A DNA stretch of 64,000 nucleotides from Callaeas wilsoni (GCA_013398955.1 VWPU01013669.1:62001-126000); one strand, 5' to 3'; shown: positions 11,741 through 25,876, counted from the stretch's first letter. Numbers and translations: made by a program. Notes: generated by a model not told the origin, from the sequence alone.

Positions 11741-14700
11741 GGAAAAAAAAACACCTTGATCTGCACCCTGACACAGCAGGGTCCTTAAAAGAAACTGACT
11801 GGCTGCCAAGTTCATAACTGCTGCCAGAAGTTCAATTCCTCCTCCAGATTCCAATCAGAAAGCGTGCAGCAGGATGCATGGAAATGTGTCAAGCTTCCCA
11901 CCCTTACCAGTGCAAAGGTGCCTTCAGAAGTGTTAAAATACTACCAAGGCTGCTGGGGCAGAAGCCATCTGTTCTTGTGCCATGTTCTAGCTAGCTAAGC
12001 CTAGGGCCCATCTTCAGCCAGTTGACTGGCTGGGAACTGACTGTCAAGGGGTCAGAAAAAGGCAACTTGGTGAAAAGTCAGCCGTGATCAAGATAGAAAC
12101 TCTACAACATGAAGAAGGTGAGATTTGATAAACAGAAGCAAGCATCCGGCCTTCTGTGTTAGCTGTTCAAATGCTTCAAAAAGTAACATGAATTACAGGT
12201 TCTTGAGGGCTGGCAGAAGACTGTCCTTTTATTGTCAACACCCACAAAATTGTGGTGATTTAAGGTTCACCACCATAAGATGGGATATAGAGGAAAGAGG
12301 AACAAGTCATAATTGCTAAGCAGCTGAAATACTTTGATGGTACAGGCCACATTGGAAGCTTTTCAGCTGGAAGGAAAAAAGAAGCAAACAATTCTTTTGA
12401 TTTTTTTGCAGGAATGGTTGAAAAATTAATACTTTAATTATGCTTAACTCACATTTCTCAAGACTTCTCTCAACTAGTGAACTTCTGTTGGGTTCATATG
12501 CCCAGCTTTGAATGGGAGTCATTTACTGCAGTGCCACAGAATGGATGTTCTTACACTAGTAACAGAAGTCATAGAAAAAAAGACTCTCACAAAGCAAAAA
12601 AATATAGGTTCTGCCTGACTTCCATAGTAACATCCTCTTTCAGCAGCAAGAGTATGAATTCGCATGGAGAGGGTCTTTATTTAAAAGATAGATGTCCTCT
12701 TATGCTCCAGTTCTGCAGTCATTCTCTAGACACAGAGTTCATGGTGAAGGGTAGCCAGGGGTGCCCAGAAGCATACGTCAGCCTAGACAATCCATCATGG
12801 GAATTCTCTCTGCCACTGGTGAAGTAAGGTACTTGTGATAACGCTGTGAGGAAAAAGACTAGACTTCATCAGTGGCCAAAGGTATGTGGGAAGCACCACC
12901 TAGGACTTTAAAACAACAAAAAGGCCTTCACAGAGCATCTCTTTCATGGCCACCACGTTCAGGCTGCTCAATGTAAGAGTCTAATTTAGAAACCCCCACT
13001 ACAGTGGCATCTAAGGTCAATAAGCAAAGAGTGATTCAGACTTCTAGTGAGCAGGATCCACTACGCATCAAGCAGGCAGAACTGACTTCTCTCAATGCCT
13101 AACTTGGGTACCAAGATGACTTTTCTTTCCGCTGACTGCACAGGAAACCAAGGTCTAGCAATTTGGCAAGTTGTGCAGAATTGCTCACCAGTCTCTTGAC
13201 CTGACACGCTGTCCTTGCTCCTGTTTCGTATTGGGCAACAGGAATACAGCTCCCAGGTTCTAGCTCCCAGCATCATTGCTGCTTTATGGAATATATAAAT
13301 ATGTTCTTGTGTGGTGCTTTTCAACTGTACATCAAGAGACGACTTTGTAGTGACCCCCATTTTGGAGGCAAGATGCTGACTGCTTTACTAGAGAGAGTAA
13401 GCAAAGAAGAAAAATCAAGTTATATTTTAATGTAAAGCACGTTAAGTGTTGGACCAGTTAATGTGGTCCGAGTTATGGACCAGTTTTGCCAAGCCTCAAT
13501 TTGGACACTATTGATGATTTAATCTCCTGCAATGTATTTGGGTGTGCCAGTGATCTGAAGAATGTTTTCATGCAAGTGCCCAATCATCCAGATACTTTCA
13601 GTTGCCAAAAAAACAGAATTAACTGACAGTCAAATCAATTCAAGTGGAAGACCACAATTTAGGGAAATAAATTACATCAAAATAAATATTTTTGCAGATG
13701 TTTTCTAGCACGCCTGCCTTAAAATGCCTCTGAGGCAACAATTCTCAAGGTGTATTGTTATTTTTCTTCTCAGATAAAACCTTAATAGACAAGTGGATAT
13801 GAGGTTACTACTTACAAATCTCTGGAGAGATGATGTGTTGATTCATGCACTTTGGACCTCTGTCCAGAGTATACAAATTTGTTTCCTCACTTGAAATTGG
13901 AGGTAGTTTCCTATATGACAGTACTCAGATTCATACACAGCTAAACCTTAACATATATCAGGGAATTTAGATGCCAAGATTTCAGTTGATAACTGCATAT
14001 GGAAAAACAACAGAGCAGTATATCACCTCATTGTATATATCCAGACCAAAACAATGAGACTTCTCAAGCACTCCACACTGTGTATAAAATAAAAGTCATT
14101 AAAGAATTTGTTTAGAAGTGTGTTAAGCATTTTCCAGGCAGGCGGTGAATAAATCCACTTTACCACTTCATGGCTTTACAAAGAAGCCCATCCATTAACA
14201 TGGGAACCCTCTTGTTTGCATTTCTTAACAGCTGACATTTGTACCTTTCCAAGGAAAGTGAAGGGCATCTCATTGCCTCATTGTTTAAATCAGTGTGAAA
14301 ATAATGGGGATGATAGGGAATTGGAGCTAATTTCCTTTGTCTCCTATTCAGCAGATAATGGTGGTATGTGTGGGATGCTAAAGGCCAGGCAGAGGAGGTG
14401 ACCTGAAGATGACTTCATTCTTATGAGGTTTATCAAAGGCTCCTGTCAGTCAAATGCATGCTGAGAGATTGGGGACTGGCCATCTGGTCGAAAGTTAATC
14501 AAAGAGGAAAAAGGAAAGTGAGGAGGTGAAAAATCCCCCTGTCAGCTTTGTGGAAGGTGGAGGGAGAGGCAGACAGAAGAGAGAACTCTTGTGCTCCAGC
14601 AGCCCAGCACCCAGACTTGATGGCCACAGAGGAGACATAGCAGAGTGGGGTGGAGGAGCAGGAGGGAAAGGGAAAGATACCGTTGTTTTGAAATTTCCCT

Positions 14701-17700
14701 GGGATGATCCCACACCAGCTTTAAGTGGCAAGCCTGAAGGTCACTTCTGCTGTTAGCCATGCAGAGCAGAGGCAGAATTGTTTCACTTGTCCTCAGAAAA
14801 AAAAGGGGGAGTGACTGACTCACAGTAGGGAACCATTGTAATATAAAGCACAGGGTTTTCTGTCACAGAGCCAGACTTCCTTCCTCTGAGTTTTGCTTCT
14901 TGCAAGCAGGAACAAGAGGTACAGCCATGCCACCTTCATGTCCTGCAGACTCAACCATACCCAACTCCTCACCTTCCACCCGCTGGGCTCAAAATCAGGT
15001 GTCCTGCAAGCACTACCCACGTTCAAGAGATTGGCATAGTTCGCTCATAATGGCTTTTCTCTCAGTGCTGACCCACATATATTTTTGCACTGTGTGTAAG
15101 CTAAGAGGGCTATAGAGCAGGGATTTATCAGCAAAAGACTAGGTTTATGCTGGGCATCACATAATGCTTGTATGTAAAACTGAAGGCAGCAATCAGATAA
15201 CTAAAATACTGTTTAAATGTGTGTGCATGTGTGTTATGCAAAAATACATTTCTTCACCAAAGATGCATTCTGAAGTAAAACACCAGAGTGTGACAGCCTG
15301 ATTTCCATAACTAGCCCTGTTCAGCTGCTCAAATCAGCTAAGTAGATACATATTTTTAAAACTACAAATGTCCAGATTGTGAATCCCTCCTTCATGCTGG
15401 CAAGTAGTCATGCTAATGAGTAGTCTCCTTGACTCCAGGGGAAAAACTCTTGCCAGCAAAGGTTTCCCAATCTCAGCCCTAAACATTTCTAAAATGATTA
15501 ACCAATGTGAACTAACTTAAAACAAAACAGAAAAGAAAAATAAAAAGAAGAGGAAATAGAGGAAGGTTTTTTTGAAGGGTTGCAGATTACAGCTGAGCAT
15601 TAGATGAGTTCATGGAATTAGCAGAGCAATGGATGAATGCGCTGTCTCTAGTACACACGCACACTCCTCCCCCCAGGACAGAAACATCCTAAACTAGAGA
15701 GAATGAGAACAAAAGAGTTTGGATGCTTCATATACCTGGGGGTGGGACTTGCTTCTCCATTAAGTTTCCATTCTGCATCTTCCTCAGGTCGAGGTCCAGT
15801 CAGGCCCCCATAGAGAGGAACATATGGAAAACAGTGGCAACGAGTTCTGCTCTACCTGCAGCTTTGCTGAGCTGAGTCTCCTCCAACGCCCTGTTTGGGA
15901 GCATCCCTTTGCACAGCCAAGCACTGCAAAAGAGATCTGAGAATAGTGAGAGTAAAATCAGACAGGACTTTAAAACCAAACCTTTACAAAGCACCTAACC
16001 CAAGGAACCTCTGCTGAACAGAGGATTTCAGTCAAGGATATACAGCTCTGTCTGTACACACACGATACATACACAGCTATACACTCACTGCTTGCTGCCC
16101 TCCTATTCTTATTGAGTTTTTAAAATAGCAAACAACCTGCTGCACACTAGGCAGGCCAAAACAGGCACAGCCAAAAATGAAAAAGGGTGGATAGATATCA
16201 GGACATCTAGAATTTTCTTGCTGCTAACATCTGATGTGACCCTTTTGCATGGCAATAAAAGTCAGTGAACAATCTCATAGGCACCAAACAAGCACTCTGT
16301 TTTTACATACCCCAGCTTGCATTTACTCTCTAGTGAACGGCTTTACCTGAACTGTGATGACTTCAGAAGGAAGGGAGTTAATAGCACTAAGGGTTCTTTT
16401 TTGGTTTTGTTTCTATCTGCACAGCTCTAGATCTTAGAGAATTATGACTAAGAAAATGATCTTTCTCAACCCCTGGAAACAAAATGCATCCATTTGGATC
16501 CCAACATAAAAACAAGCACCAGCATGTCTGAAATTCTCTGCCTGCTATAATTAACACTCACGAGCAACTATGACACAACTGTTTCTGTCTTTATGACACG
16601 AAACATGCAGACGTTTGGAAATGGGCTGACAGAAAATTCAGCAAGGAAATTTCACCAGAAACCTTCTATCCCCTGGAAAAATTAGGTGTTTTTATCAGGC
16701 AGCAAGCCATTATCATAATATTTTTGATTCCCCTTGCCTAGTTCCTGCTGGATCTCGCTTAAGGAAAAAGCTTTAGGCTTACCTGTGTCTGGCACGGATC
16801 CCTAGTCTAACACATTGGTTGAATACACAGGCATGAACATGCTGTCATCAGCATGTCCTCCTCCTTCTTGTGGGCTTGAAATAATTCGATATGCCAAATT
16901 AGACAATGCCTTAAATCAATCAGTAGCTCCATTTTCTCCAGTGGCTGAGACTATTTCCAAAAGCAAGTAGGAGATTTAGCTACCTAACCCTAAACTGATG
17001 GAAGATCAGCAACTACATCCCCTTGAAGATACTGAGAACATCCAGCTGTGTTCTTTTCCCCACACTTTCCACAACTCCCTTGTTTCTAGTTAGAAATCAC
17101 GTAATTGCAAATTTCACAATATTAAGTAATTTCTGAAGAACCTTTTCAAATTCTCTGTTATATTCCATGGTCAACAGCAAGCATACTGAACATATTCTTT
17201 AATGATAGCCACAGCAGTAACAGAGCAGTAACTCGCACAGAAACAGTTTCCTTGCAAACACTTCAGAATAGTAAGGAGTTGGGGGAGGGAAGTTATCAGC
17301 ACTAATACAATTTATTAGACAAACCCTATGTGGATGCCATGACAGGTCTGCTATCAAAGGCAAAAACCTTCAGGCTTTTTACATCCCATAATCCCAATGA
17401 AAGCCTGTTTTTGCAGATACCCTGCAGTTCATGAATCACTGGCTGTAGCATACAAAATCCCCTATTTAAGTAATTACTGTACAATAGACAAATCTGCACA
17501 GTGGCTGATGTTATATAAAATATTCCAAGGCAGTCTCAAAACCACAACATATTTAAAAAAAAAATCTCAACTGGAAACAAGTGTCTTACAGTAAGTATAT
17601 ATTGTGAAATAGGGGATGCTGTGATCTAATCATATTAGGTGTGTCCTGAGGACTGGAAAAGGTCTGGCAACAGAGGAACCCGAGCCACTCATGGACAGTG

Positions 17701-20700
17701 AATGGCTCCTATCTCTAGACACTGTTTTTTATTTGTTTTCACTTGGGCTTCAATACACCCTCAAGCTCCTGATTTTTACATAATTGAATGGTTTTATTAT
17801 TGCCAACTTAGTTTTCAAACATCAAAGAACACAGAAGCATCTCAAATCCATGCACTGCCTGAATAAGGGGCCTGGCTTCCTGGCTTTCATTTATTCAGCA
17901 GAATCAAAAAAAACCCCAGTATTTTTAGGAAGATACCAAGCCTAAACCCTGGTCTTGGCCATGCATTGCCTCGGTAATGGAACTGGCTTCCACATCTTCG
18001 GCAGAATGAACCAAAAGCCTCGTATTTTAGAAAGACAGCAAAATTTCACCAAGAGTCTTATCCCTGAACTTGGTTCTGATTTATCTCCACACCTGGGAAG
18101 TTCAGCTTCTACATTCAGCAACAAGGAAGATAGATTTTCTTTCATGAGGAGCCCTTATTTGCCTAAATTTAGTTTCATCTATGGACAAATTACTTCACCA
18201 AAATTTGTAGCCTTCAGCTAGTCTGTAAATCAGACTTGGAGTGACAAGTGGGTGGCATTTTGCCAAGTTACTTCCAGAGCAGACCAGCAACGCTCAGTCA
18301 TACCCACATAATCAGAAAACAAACAAAAAAGGATAAAGAAGGGCAGAACTGTGTTACAATTTACAGAGCATGATGAATATGTTCAATTTGGATTAATTAT
18401 AAAATATGTTCTATTCATCTACTTACAATTTAAGATCTGCCAAAGGTCATAGCAGAAAAAAATCTGAAGTGGAAAATTAGCACTACTTTAATTGCAAGAC
18501 TACTGACTTTCCTCTTCCTTTCAAAGGAAGAACACAGTCCTTCAATTGAAGCCATGGCTTTAGAAATGTTGATCTGAATCAGACGTAGCATTTTCAGAAA
18601 TCTCCTGTACCTCCCACAATGTCCAAGGTTTAGTACAAACTTTATTTTCTTGTTCTTGGTGCAAGAAATCTGCAGGACAATTGGAACTTGGTTTGCAAAA
18701 AGAAAAATTATAATGGTCCACAAAACAGAAGGTCAGTCAACGTTTTGGATGTGCTTTATGAACTGGAAATCTTTCTCCAAAGTATTTCACTACAGCCCAG
18801 TAAAACATCACATGCTGGTGGAATTTTATCCTTTTAAAGTTGGCAACACTTTCTTCACCAAAGAATAAGTTTTGTTCAGGTTTAATTTGCTTTCAATACT
18901 CCTCCCAAAATCAATATAATCACTCCAGTGCAGTTTGACAGGTTCCCGAGATAGTGTAAATTAAGTGACTCACAGCAACCAAGGCACAAACACCAACTAC
19001 ACAGCGAAAGTATGGAGGGACAGCAATTACCAGTAAAAAAGCAAAATCTGGCAAAGGCTGTCTGTGTTAGGTTTGTGTGGAGGTCCCAGGAAGGCTGTTA
19101 AATCAGGCATAAGTGTTTGAAGGAAGGCAGAGCTCTGATGCAGAAGACTTTTCTGGGTTAGGTCTGCCTTTTTGCTACAAACATCAATCACAAAGAGTGC
19201 AAGAGGTTTAAGACATAGTGAAGAGTTTGGCAGAAATTTGGACTGCTCTGTATGTGGGATGTTGTGATTCCTCCAGCTGCAATTCCCTAGGATGCATTTC
19301 ACCTAGCCAACACCTGACAGGAAATATTTAGTAGGTTATAAGTCTTCTTTAGAAGAAAATTACAGCAGAAAGACGTCCAATATAACAAATAAAACATGAA
19401 AAAAAGTTTTCTCACAGTTTGTGTTCTAAGTGCCTGGCTGAAGTCCTTGCTCCATAAAAAGGCTTTTGCTGTGCACTTCCAGGAGGCCAGGTTTGTCAAC
19501 GTCTAGCTAGCTTTCATGTATATTTGACCTATTATGTTGCCTAGCATCATAGCCAAAGAATAGTAGATTCAATCTCAGTGTGAAGAAGAAACACGGTACA
19601 CACCGAGATGGTTTGCACAGCCCAGTGCACCTCAGAAGGCAGCCACTTCATACACAAAAAAGGTGTCCCCATCCTTGTCATTTATTGGATTTATTTGACA
19701 GAGGCAGGGAGGGAGAACTTCGAGAGTGTTTTTTGACACAGCTGATGTGTTGATGCTGATCTTATTTTTCTCTTAAGAGTTTTATCAACTCAACAGATTA
19801 CCAAGATTTTAGATTCAGAGATCACATTGCAACAGCATGACAACCATTTTGTCTGCTGTAACAGAGACACAGTTGTACCATAACTGTTCCACAGTATCTA
19901 ATCAACCCTTCTCATACACATATAGGTTACTTGGTGGCTTTAATTTAAAGAACAGAACAATATATCTAGCCTTATGAAAAAGGGTAGCTGTGGCTGTCAT
20001 ACAGATGTTTTGCTGAAAAAAACACTAACTCACAAAGAAAATCAGAAAGGTGGGAAAGAATGGGTACAGCCTATTCACTCCTACCATTTCATATCAGTTT
20101 AACAAACCCATTGCTGTCAAAATTGCAGCAGTATCAACAGGCAAGATAGTCAGTGTCATCTTCTCATCTTCTTGTCATCTAAGCCCAACAAAATTTTTAA
20201 AAGCTGGAATTTTTTTCCCAAGGCATGTCCAAAGCCTAATATCAGCCTTTTTCCTGTGTTCCTGGTCAAACTATCAATGTGAATGAGCACTGGAGTGAGT
20301 GTCCATCCTGGCAGGGTATATGAACTCATAGAACCATGACTAAGATTAGAACATAGCTTCCAGAAAAAAACAGGCATTAATCTATGCCTTTTTTCTTGTA
20401 CTTCCTGTTCGCCCCCACCCTTCCAAAATACAGAGAATGAAAAGATCATCAGAAGAAAGTAGCATTAAATGAAAGAAAAAAATCCCCATGGTTCTGGTAA
20501 TCATTTGGAATATTCTATGTAGCCACCAAACTCAAGCAGGGATCTTTGATCTATTGTGCTGTATTATGTGACTTCAAGAAAATGAGATGGGAAGGTAAAT
20601 ATACAAAGCAGGATTTAGCAAGATGCTGGGTGAAGAGGGACAAAACCCCTTCTTATGGTTGTCAGGAAAAAGGAGGGTGACATTCTTACGGAGTTAGAAG

Positions 20701-21252
20701 GAGGTCAATAAATCATCATCCTTATCTTGCAAACAGAGCCTGTGACTTCAAAAATTAGCTCATTTATTCTGCACAATTAAATTTATTGAAGTGTGACAGA
20801 AAAAGTTTAGCGGTCGCTGATGCAGAAAGACAGCAACAACGGAGGCAGGCAACTGACTGAATGACACAATTAGTTGATTTTCATTTTATTTATCAATATA
20901 ATTATTGAATTGTATTCATCTTATTTCACAGATTTTTACCATTATTAGGGCCCAGGCCTCAAGGGAAAGAATTAGTTCAAATTTTCAGTCTAACTTAATG
21001 TGATTATAGAGCTGGTAATAAAAGAAAAGTTCTATAAAGTGCTACACAATCTTGTATTCAATGTCACTCCACAATCCAGCTCTGAAATCCAGAAACCTTT
21101 CACATAAAAGCAGTAAATTGAATGTGTATTGTGAACGTCCAACATTCCCCAGGTGGCAACCGAACCTGTGTTTGCAGGATCTAACCTTGGTGTGACCTTA
21201 AAGGAGCCAAGATTCTATCTGAGTTTTAAACTAAGGTATATATTTCTTTCTT

Positions 21253-21333
21253 AAAAAAAACTCCAAACAAACAAAACCCCCAACTAAATGAAAACCAACC
21301 AACCAACCAAAAAAAAACCCTCAAAAAACCCCC
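21253..21333. repeat. A/C-rich low-complexity tract with (CCAA)n core
   Basis: An A-run, CAAA/CAAAC words, then about four CCAA tetramers (near 21294-21310) and further A- and C-runs. Similar A/C or T/G tracts recur in this window (39341, 53736, 54439, 61637), suggesting a background of simple repeats and not one specific element. Confidence 0.7.
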
Positions 21334-23066
21334 ATTGCATCATCTTTGACTCCACCCCTATGACAAGGTTCGGTAAACTTATTTGTAAATGCTGTGAAGA
21401 CATTGCAGGAATATTAGAGAAAGACTGCCATGCCAGAGGAACAGTGGATGAGTATGGTTCATGTTCAAAATTATCACACTGGCCATTTTGGTACGCATTA
21501 AAAAAATATAATTCCTAAACTTCTGACAAGATTTTTTTAAAACAAAATACAATAATAATTATTTACAGATTAGAGAGGTTAGCAAAAGTTATTTTTCTTC
21601 TTGTCTGGTCCAGTTTAGAAGCATCTAGGCTACTCTAAGTTGCTCTGGCTCACTTCTTGGCATGCCTTCCTGTCAATCACAATGTCTGCTTTGGTTTTAA
21701 AATTGTAAGAGACAGAATGAGAAAGGCTGGACCTGACTCATGCACGTATTCCATCCTTGCTTTTTACATACATAAGGAATCAGGCATATGTTCAGCAGTA
21801 AGCTATATAATAATTCACGTTCTTTCTCACAGGTTCAGGAAATTAGACCACATGCTATTGCAAGTGTCTAACTTTTCCAATGTTTTGAAAGACTATTTCC
21901 ATTGCAACTAGCTTATTCAGTTCTACCCTTCACTTACCATTCCATAAAAATTAATTTATTTGCTCTGAGAAAAAGACACAGAGGCCATTTTTTACTAAAT
22001 CTTGGTCAAAGTGTCATGGAGCATTGCCTAAAACATTAAAAAGTGGAAAGAGTCCAACATAATTCTATAGCCATAATTAATAAGAATGAATATTATTATT
22101 TACAATCAATGAGTGACATTGGGTGTTAAGAGACTTCCAGAATTGCCAGTGACTTAAACAATATGTTCCAGTTACTAGGATCTTGATATCTGTGTAGGCT
22201 CAGACTATATTTTGGGAATTTAGTGTACTGACTTCTTCAGAAATGAGCAGGAAGAGAATTTTATGTCTGTAAAACATATAAATTTTTAGTGCTAATACAC
22301 TAGATCTCACTGGGACTATTCGGGTTAAATTTGACATGCGTTATCCAAAAAAAAGGGGATCAAAAGAAAGAAAACCGTATATTGCACATTCTCCTTTGTG
22401 TGTTTCTTTGGGGCAAAGCCTAGAAAGTTGCCTTTCCATTTATGAAGAATTATACGCTCCACTGGGACCTGAGGCTGATGGAAACCACTCCATAGCAGCA
22501 CCATGCAGTGAGCTGCCCGCCTCCAGAGATGCAGGAGCAGCAGCCGTGGCCCTGTCTCCAATGAGCCTTCTCTTCATCATTAGAAAAGATATAACAAAGG
22601 GGCAGGTGTGTACAAATAGGGATCAAAGAACAGAAGATAATTTTAATGGTTTAATTGACTGAAGGTAGTTCCACTGTGGTCAAGACAAGCAGAATCTTTG
22701 CTGCTTTTGCTTGTACTTGGCTTAAACAGAGGAGAAGAGAATAGCTTCAAGGATTAACTTCCTACAATCTCTGCAGAATTCAGCAAGGCTCTCATCAGCT
22801 GTGAGGAGCAGCATATGAGCACAGGAAATGGGCTTCTAGACTTGAGGGAGTATTCAGCAGTTCAATAACTACTATGTCAGACTTCAGTGGTACTTTTCAT
22901 TCTAATAACCTCAAATCATCTTGCAATGAAAGAGCTTTCTTGTGTTATAAGATCCCAATTCAGCAGGTAAATCCCCCTTTTTCAGAACCCCTCAAAAGAA
23001 AGGCTTCTGAAAAAAAAAAAACCACAACAGGATTGTATTAGAATATAAATGAGAATTCTTAATTTC

Positions 23067-24082
23067 TCACAGAATTATCAAGGCTGGAAGAGACCTGGAA
23101 TGTCATTTAGTCCAGCCGCCAAACCAGCACCACCACAGTCACCCCAAATCCTATCCCCACCTGCCACAAGTCTCTCAAAACACTTCTGGGGATGTGACTC
23201 CACCAACTCCCTGGGCAACTTCATTCAATGCTTAGCCACTCTTTCAATGATATTTTTTTTCTGCTATCTAATCTGAACCTCCCCTGGTGCAACTTACTGC
23301 TGTCTTCTCTTGTCCTTTCACTTGATACATGGCAGAGGACATGATCCCCACCTCACTACAACCTCCTTTCAGGCAGTTGTAGAGAGCAGTGAGGTCCCCC
23401 CGAGCCTCCTTTTCTCCAGGCTCCCTCACCTGCTCCTCAAAAGACAGGTTTTCTAGACCTTCCCCAGCTTCACTGCCCTACTTTGGACATACTCCAGCCC
23501 CTCAATGTCCCTCAATGAAGTGAGGGGCCCAAAAGTGAACATAGGTTTTGAGACATGGCCTCACCAGTGCCATGTACCGGGGGACAATCACTGCCCTGGT
23601 CCTGCTGGCCACACTATTGCTGGTACAGGCCAGGATGCCATTGGCACTGCCAGCTCTTGTTCGGTGCCTGTCAGCCAGCAACCCCCAAGTCCCTTTCTGC
23701 TCTCTCAGAGTGACAACTCTCAAGCCACTCTGCCCAAAGCCTGTAGTGCTGACTTGGGTTCTTGTGAGTCAAGTGCAGGACCCAGCACTTTGCCTTTTTT
23801 GAAGGTCACACAGCTGGCCGAAGCCCACTGATCCAGTCCATCAAGACCTCTCTGTACAGCCTTCCCGCCCTCCAGCAAACCAACATTCCCACCTAACTTG
23901 GGTGCGTCTGCGAAATAACTGAGGATGCTGTCAGCCCCCTTGTCCAAATCATTAATAAAGATGTTAAATGGGACCAGTCCCAACACTGAGTGCTGTGGAA
24001 CACCACTGGCGACCTGCTGCCAAATGGATTTAGTTCCATTCAGCACCACTCTCTGGCCCAGACCATCCAGCCAGTTTTTCAC
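23067..24082 (-). mobile_element. CR1 non-LTR retrotransposon, 5'-truncated 3' portion
   Basis: CR1 elements are LINEs that move by target-primed reverse transcription and are usually 5'-truncated on insertion. Read on the minus strand, this copy begins inside the reverse transcriptase (24082) and runs to the CR1 3' terminus at about 23067. On the plus strand that terminus appears as the familiar opening CACAGAATTATCAAGGCTGG, followed by AGACC and a GTCCAGCC-like word. The 3' untranslated part occupies roughly 23067-23500 and degraded coding sequence fills the rest. The 8-bp tandem terminal repeats of young CR1s are reduced to a remnant, and no target-site duplication is evident, which is normal for CR1. 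It is the longest recognised element in the window and is inactive. The family assignment is from memory of CR1 sequence; the subfamily is not determined. Confidence 0.95.
23502..24082 (-). pseudogene. Broken CR1 reverse transcriptase (C-terminal part of ORF2)
   Basis: Two minus-strand open frames carry CR1 ORF2 protein. The first (24082 down to 23720) includes the motif SGVPQHSVLG, where CR1 normally has G at the H, then FNIFINDLD, and the catalytic-site block FADAPKLGG. Active CR1 copies have FADD there, so the second catalytic Asp is replaced. The second frame (23723 down to 23502) has [20 protein letters not shown] and FWAPHF, typical of the CR1 C-terminal region. The two frames are out of register, and the junction near 23720 also seems to lack some of the usual intervening residues. 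With the 5' truncation, frame break and lost catalytic residue, this cannot encode a working enzyme. Confidence 0.93.
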
Positions 24083-24999
24083 AAATTGGACTGACTAGGT
24101 CAAAAACAATCGCCATAAAATGGATGACATAAATCCATTTTCCCCTGCCTACTGCATTCTTACAGGGATGCCTTCTATCCTGTTTTCATTTAACTCAGTC
24201 AATCTTTGGACCAGAGCAGGCCTTGTATAGCCAGTCCTCTTCCTCACGAAGCTGCTTCTTCCTATCCCAAAGACACTTAATTATGAATCTACTTCTTGAT
24301 TTTAGTCATTATGTCCCAGTCTGCCCACTGGAAGCCTCTTTTACTGAATGGTTGCTCCTCCCTGTCTGCCATACCCTACCTCTTCTATGTAGTCACCTCC
24401 TCCTTGACACTTCATGGATAAAAAGGGTAGAAGGAACCATCTTCCTCTCACAAGGCCTGCAGTTGAGACAACTATATCTTATTACAGAGAATTCTAAACT
24501 CTAAACTGAGGATAAATAAAGCAGAAACTTGGAAATGAACCTTGGCATTATCCTAATTTTTCAGTTGGGAAACAGGAGCCAGGAAAAGGAGACATCTAAG
24601 ATAATAAAAATTAGTGTGAGGCCTCTGACTTCCCAGGTGCCTTGCCCAATTCTCCAACTTGGCTGGCTTGTATGGCATGCCATAAAAATTTAGATGAGTC
24701 CATTTTAAAGTCTTTCATGTCCTGGAAATGTTCAGAGAACTTACCCACTCACCACTCACAAGAATGTTGTTCCTGTGCATATATAGAGCACGGGGTTTAA
24801 TTAATCTGATGTACAAGATTGCATCTTAAAAATGTTGCAAGCCTGAAGGATGCTTTTCTCCACCCACAGCAATCAACAATGCTTTGTTTTTCTCTCTATT
24901 TCCCAAAATAAAAATTTCACCAGGCCAGTTTTATTCAGGGATTAATTTGATTTTTGACTGATTTCACAACCTTCCCAGATTAACCCTATGAACTGCTGT

Positions 25000-25300
25000 A
25001 TAACCATCAGGCCTCTGAGCTGACTTTTCATTCCAAATGAATGTTTTCTAAATAATTATTTACCCATGAACAGGTCATAGAGGCCCTATGGCAATGTTTT
25101 CCTCCCCCTTCCATATGCAGAATCATTACTCAAAAGGGCAATGTGCCTCAGGTTTCCAGACTGCTCGCCAATTCATCTTTTCTTTAAGCCACATTATGCA
25201 TAAGCATTAATGTGCAGCACCAAATCTGGAGAAAGCCTGTCCAGCTCTTCAGAGGAAACAAATTAATTCAATACCATCAGTGAGGACAAAGTGCAGAGGC
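25000..25300. promoter_or_regulatory. Weak candidate regulatory block (homeodomain/POU-like words)
   Basis: This block is rich in TAAT/ATTA homeodomain cores (around 25052-25062, 25208 and 25262) and contains an ATTATGCATAAGCATTAATG stretch near 25194-25213, resembling overlapping POU and homeodomain sites. It has no open frame of note and no repeat signature. Such composition is typical of conserved vertebrate enhancers but is not diagnostic. The call is inference only, and no conservation could be tested. Confidence 0.2.
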
Positions 25301-25830
25301 ACCCTGAGTGTGTGAAGTTCCTGAACGCCTCCTAAGCTTTTCAGCTAACAGAGGCCCAGGCCACAGTAAACAGCAGTTCTGAAAAGCACATAGAACAGTA
25401 CCACGCAATTTCATTTTTCTATATACAAATTTTCTTACCCAAAAAGTGAAGATTTACCTGCCAGCCTGAAACAGTCAGCATTCCCGTGCTACAAGAGGCT
25501 GCCAACAGGAATTGTTCCTGGCCTGAAACTGAGCAAGCAGGAGGAAAAGGAGAGGATCACAGAGGTGAGTCCATGGCATGAAGAAGTGTAGTCAAAGTGT
25601 TAGAGTTGCACAGTGTTTTAGGGTGAAGGAACCCACTCCTCCATATGGTTTCTGCTGGATTGAGTAACACCTCCACTTGGACCTGTCCTGAATTCAAACA
25701 CAAAGCAAAATTCCCTTACAAGAAAGTTCAAGTCCTACAAAAGACGGCTCCACCAGTGTTCTGCCCACCAAGTCCTTTGCAGTATCTCTCAAATTATAAA
25801 CAGCTCAGCATGACAGATTTGACCTTCACC

Positions 25831-25876
25831 TAGAGGGGCAGGTTTCTGCGCCTCTGGTAGAGGGGCAGGTTTCTGC
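25831..25876. repeat. Tandem duplication, 27-bp period
   Basis: A 19-bp word starting TAGAGGGGCAGG at 25831-25849 is repeated exactly at 25858-25876. The 27-bp unit is present about 1.7 times. It is a recent-looking micro-duplication with no known function. Confidence 0.85.

Larger units (their letters stand above)
10343..23066. other. Non-coding stretch, no gene recognised
   Basis: No exon, RNA gene or interspersed repeat was recognised. Open frames are short (about 116 codons at most, 12477-12827 plus) and have no recognisable product. The stretch contains a C9T10 run at 10998-11016, a 10-bp tandem duplication at 11721-11740, a 10-bp direct repeat (13450-13459 and 13476-13485), purine-rich DNA near 15525-15565, and an A/C-rich low-complexity tract at 21253-21333. 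Parts of 11030-11120, 15380-15480 and 16500-16760 have mixed composition with TAAT and E-box words, but nothing specific enough to call. Confidence 0.75.
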
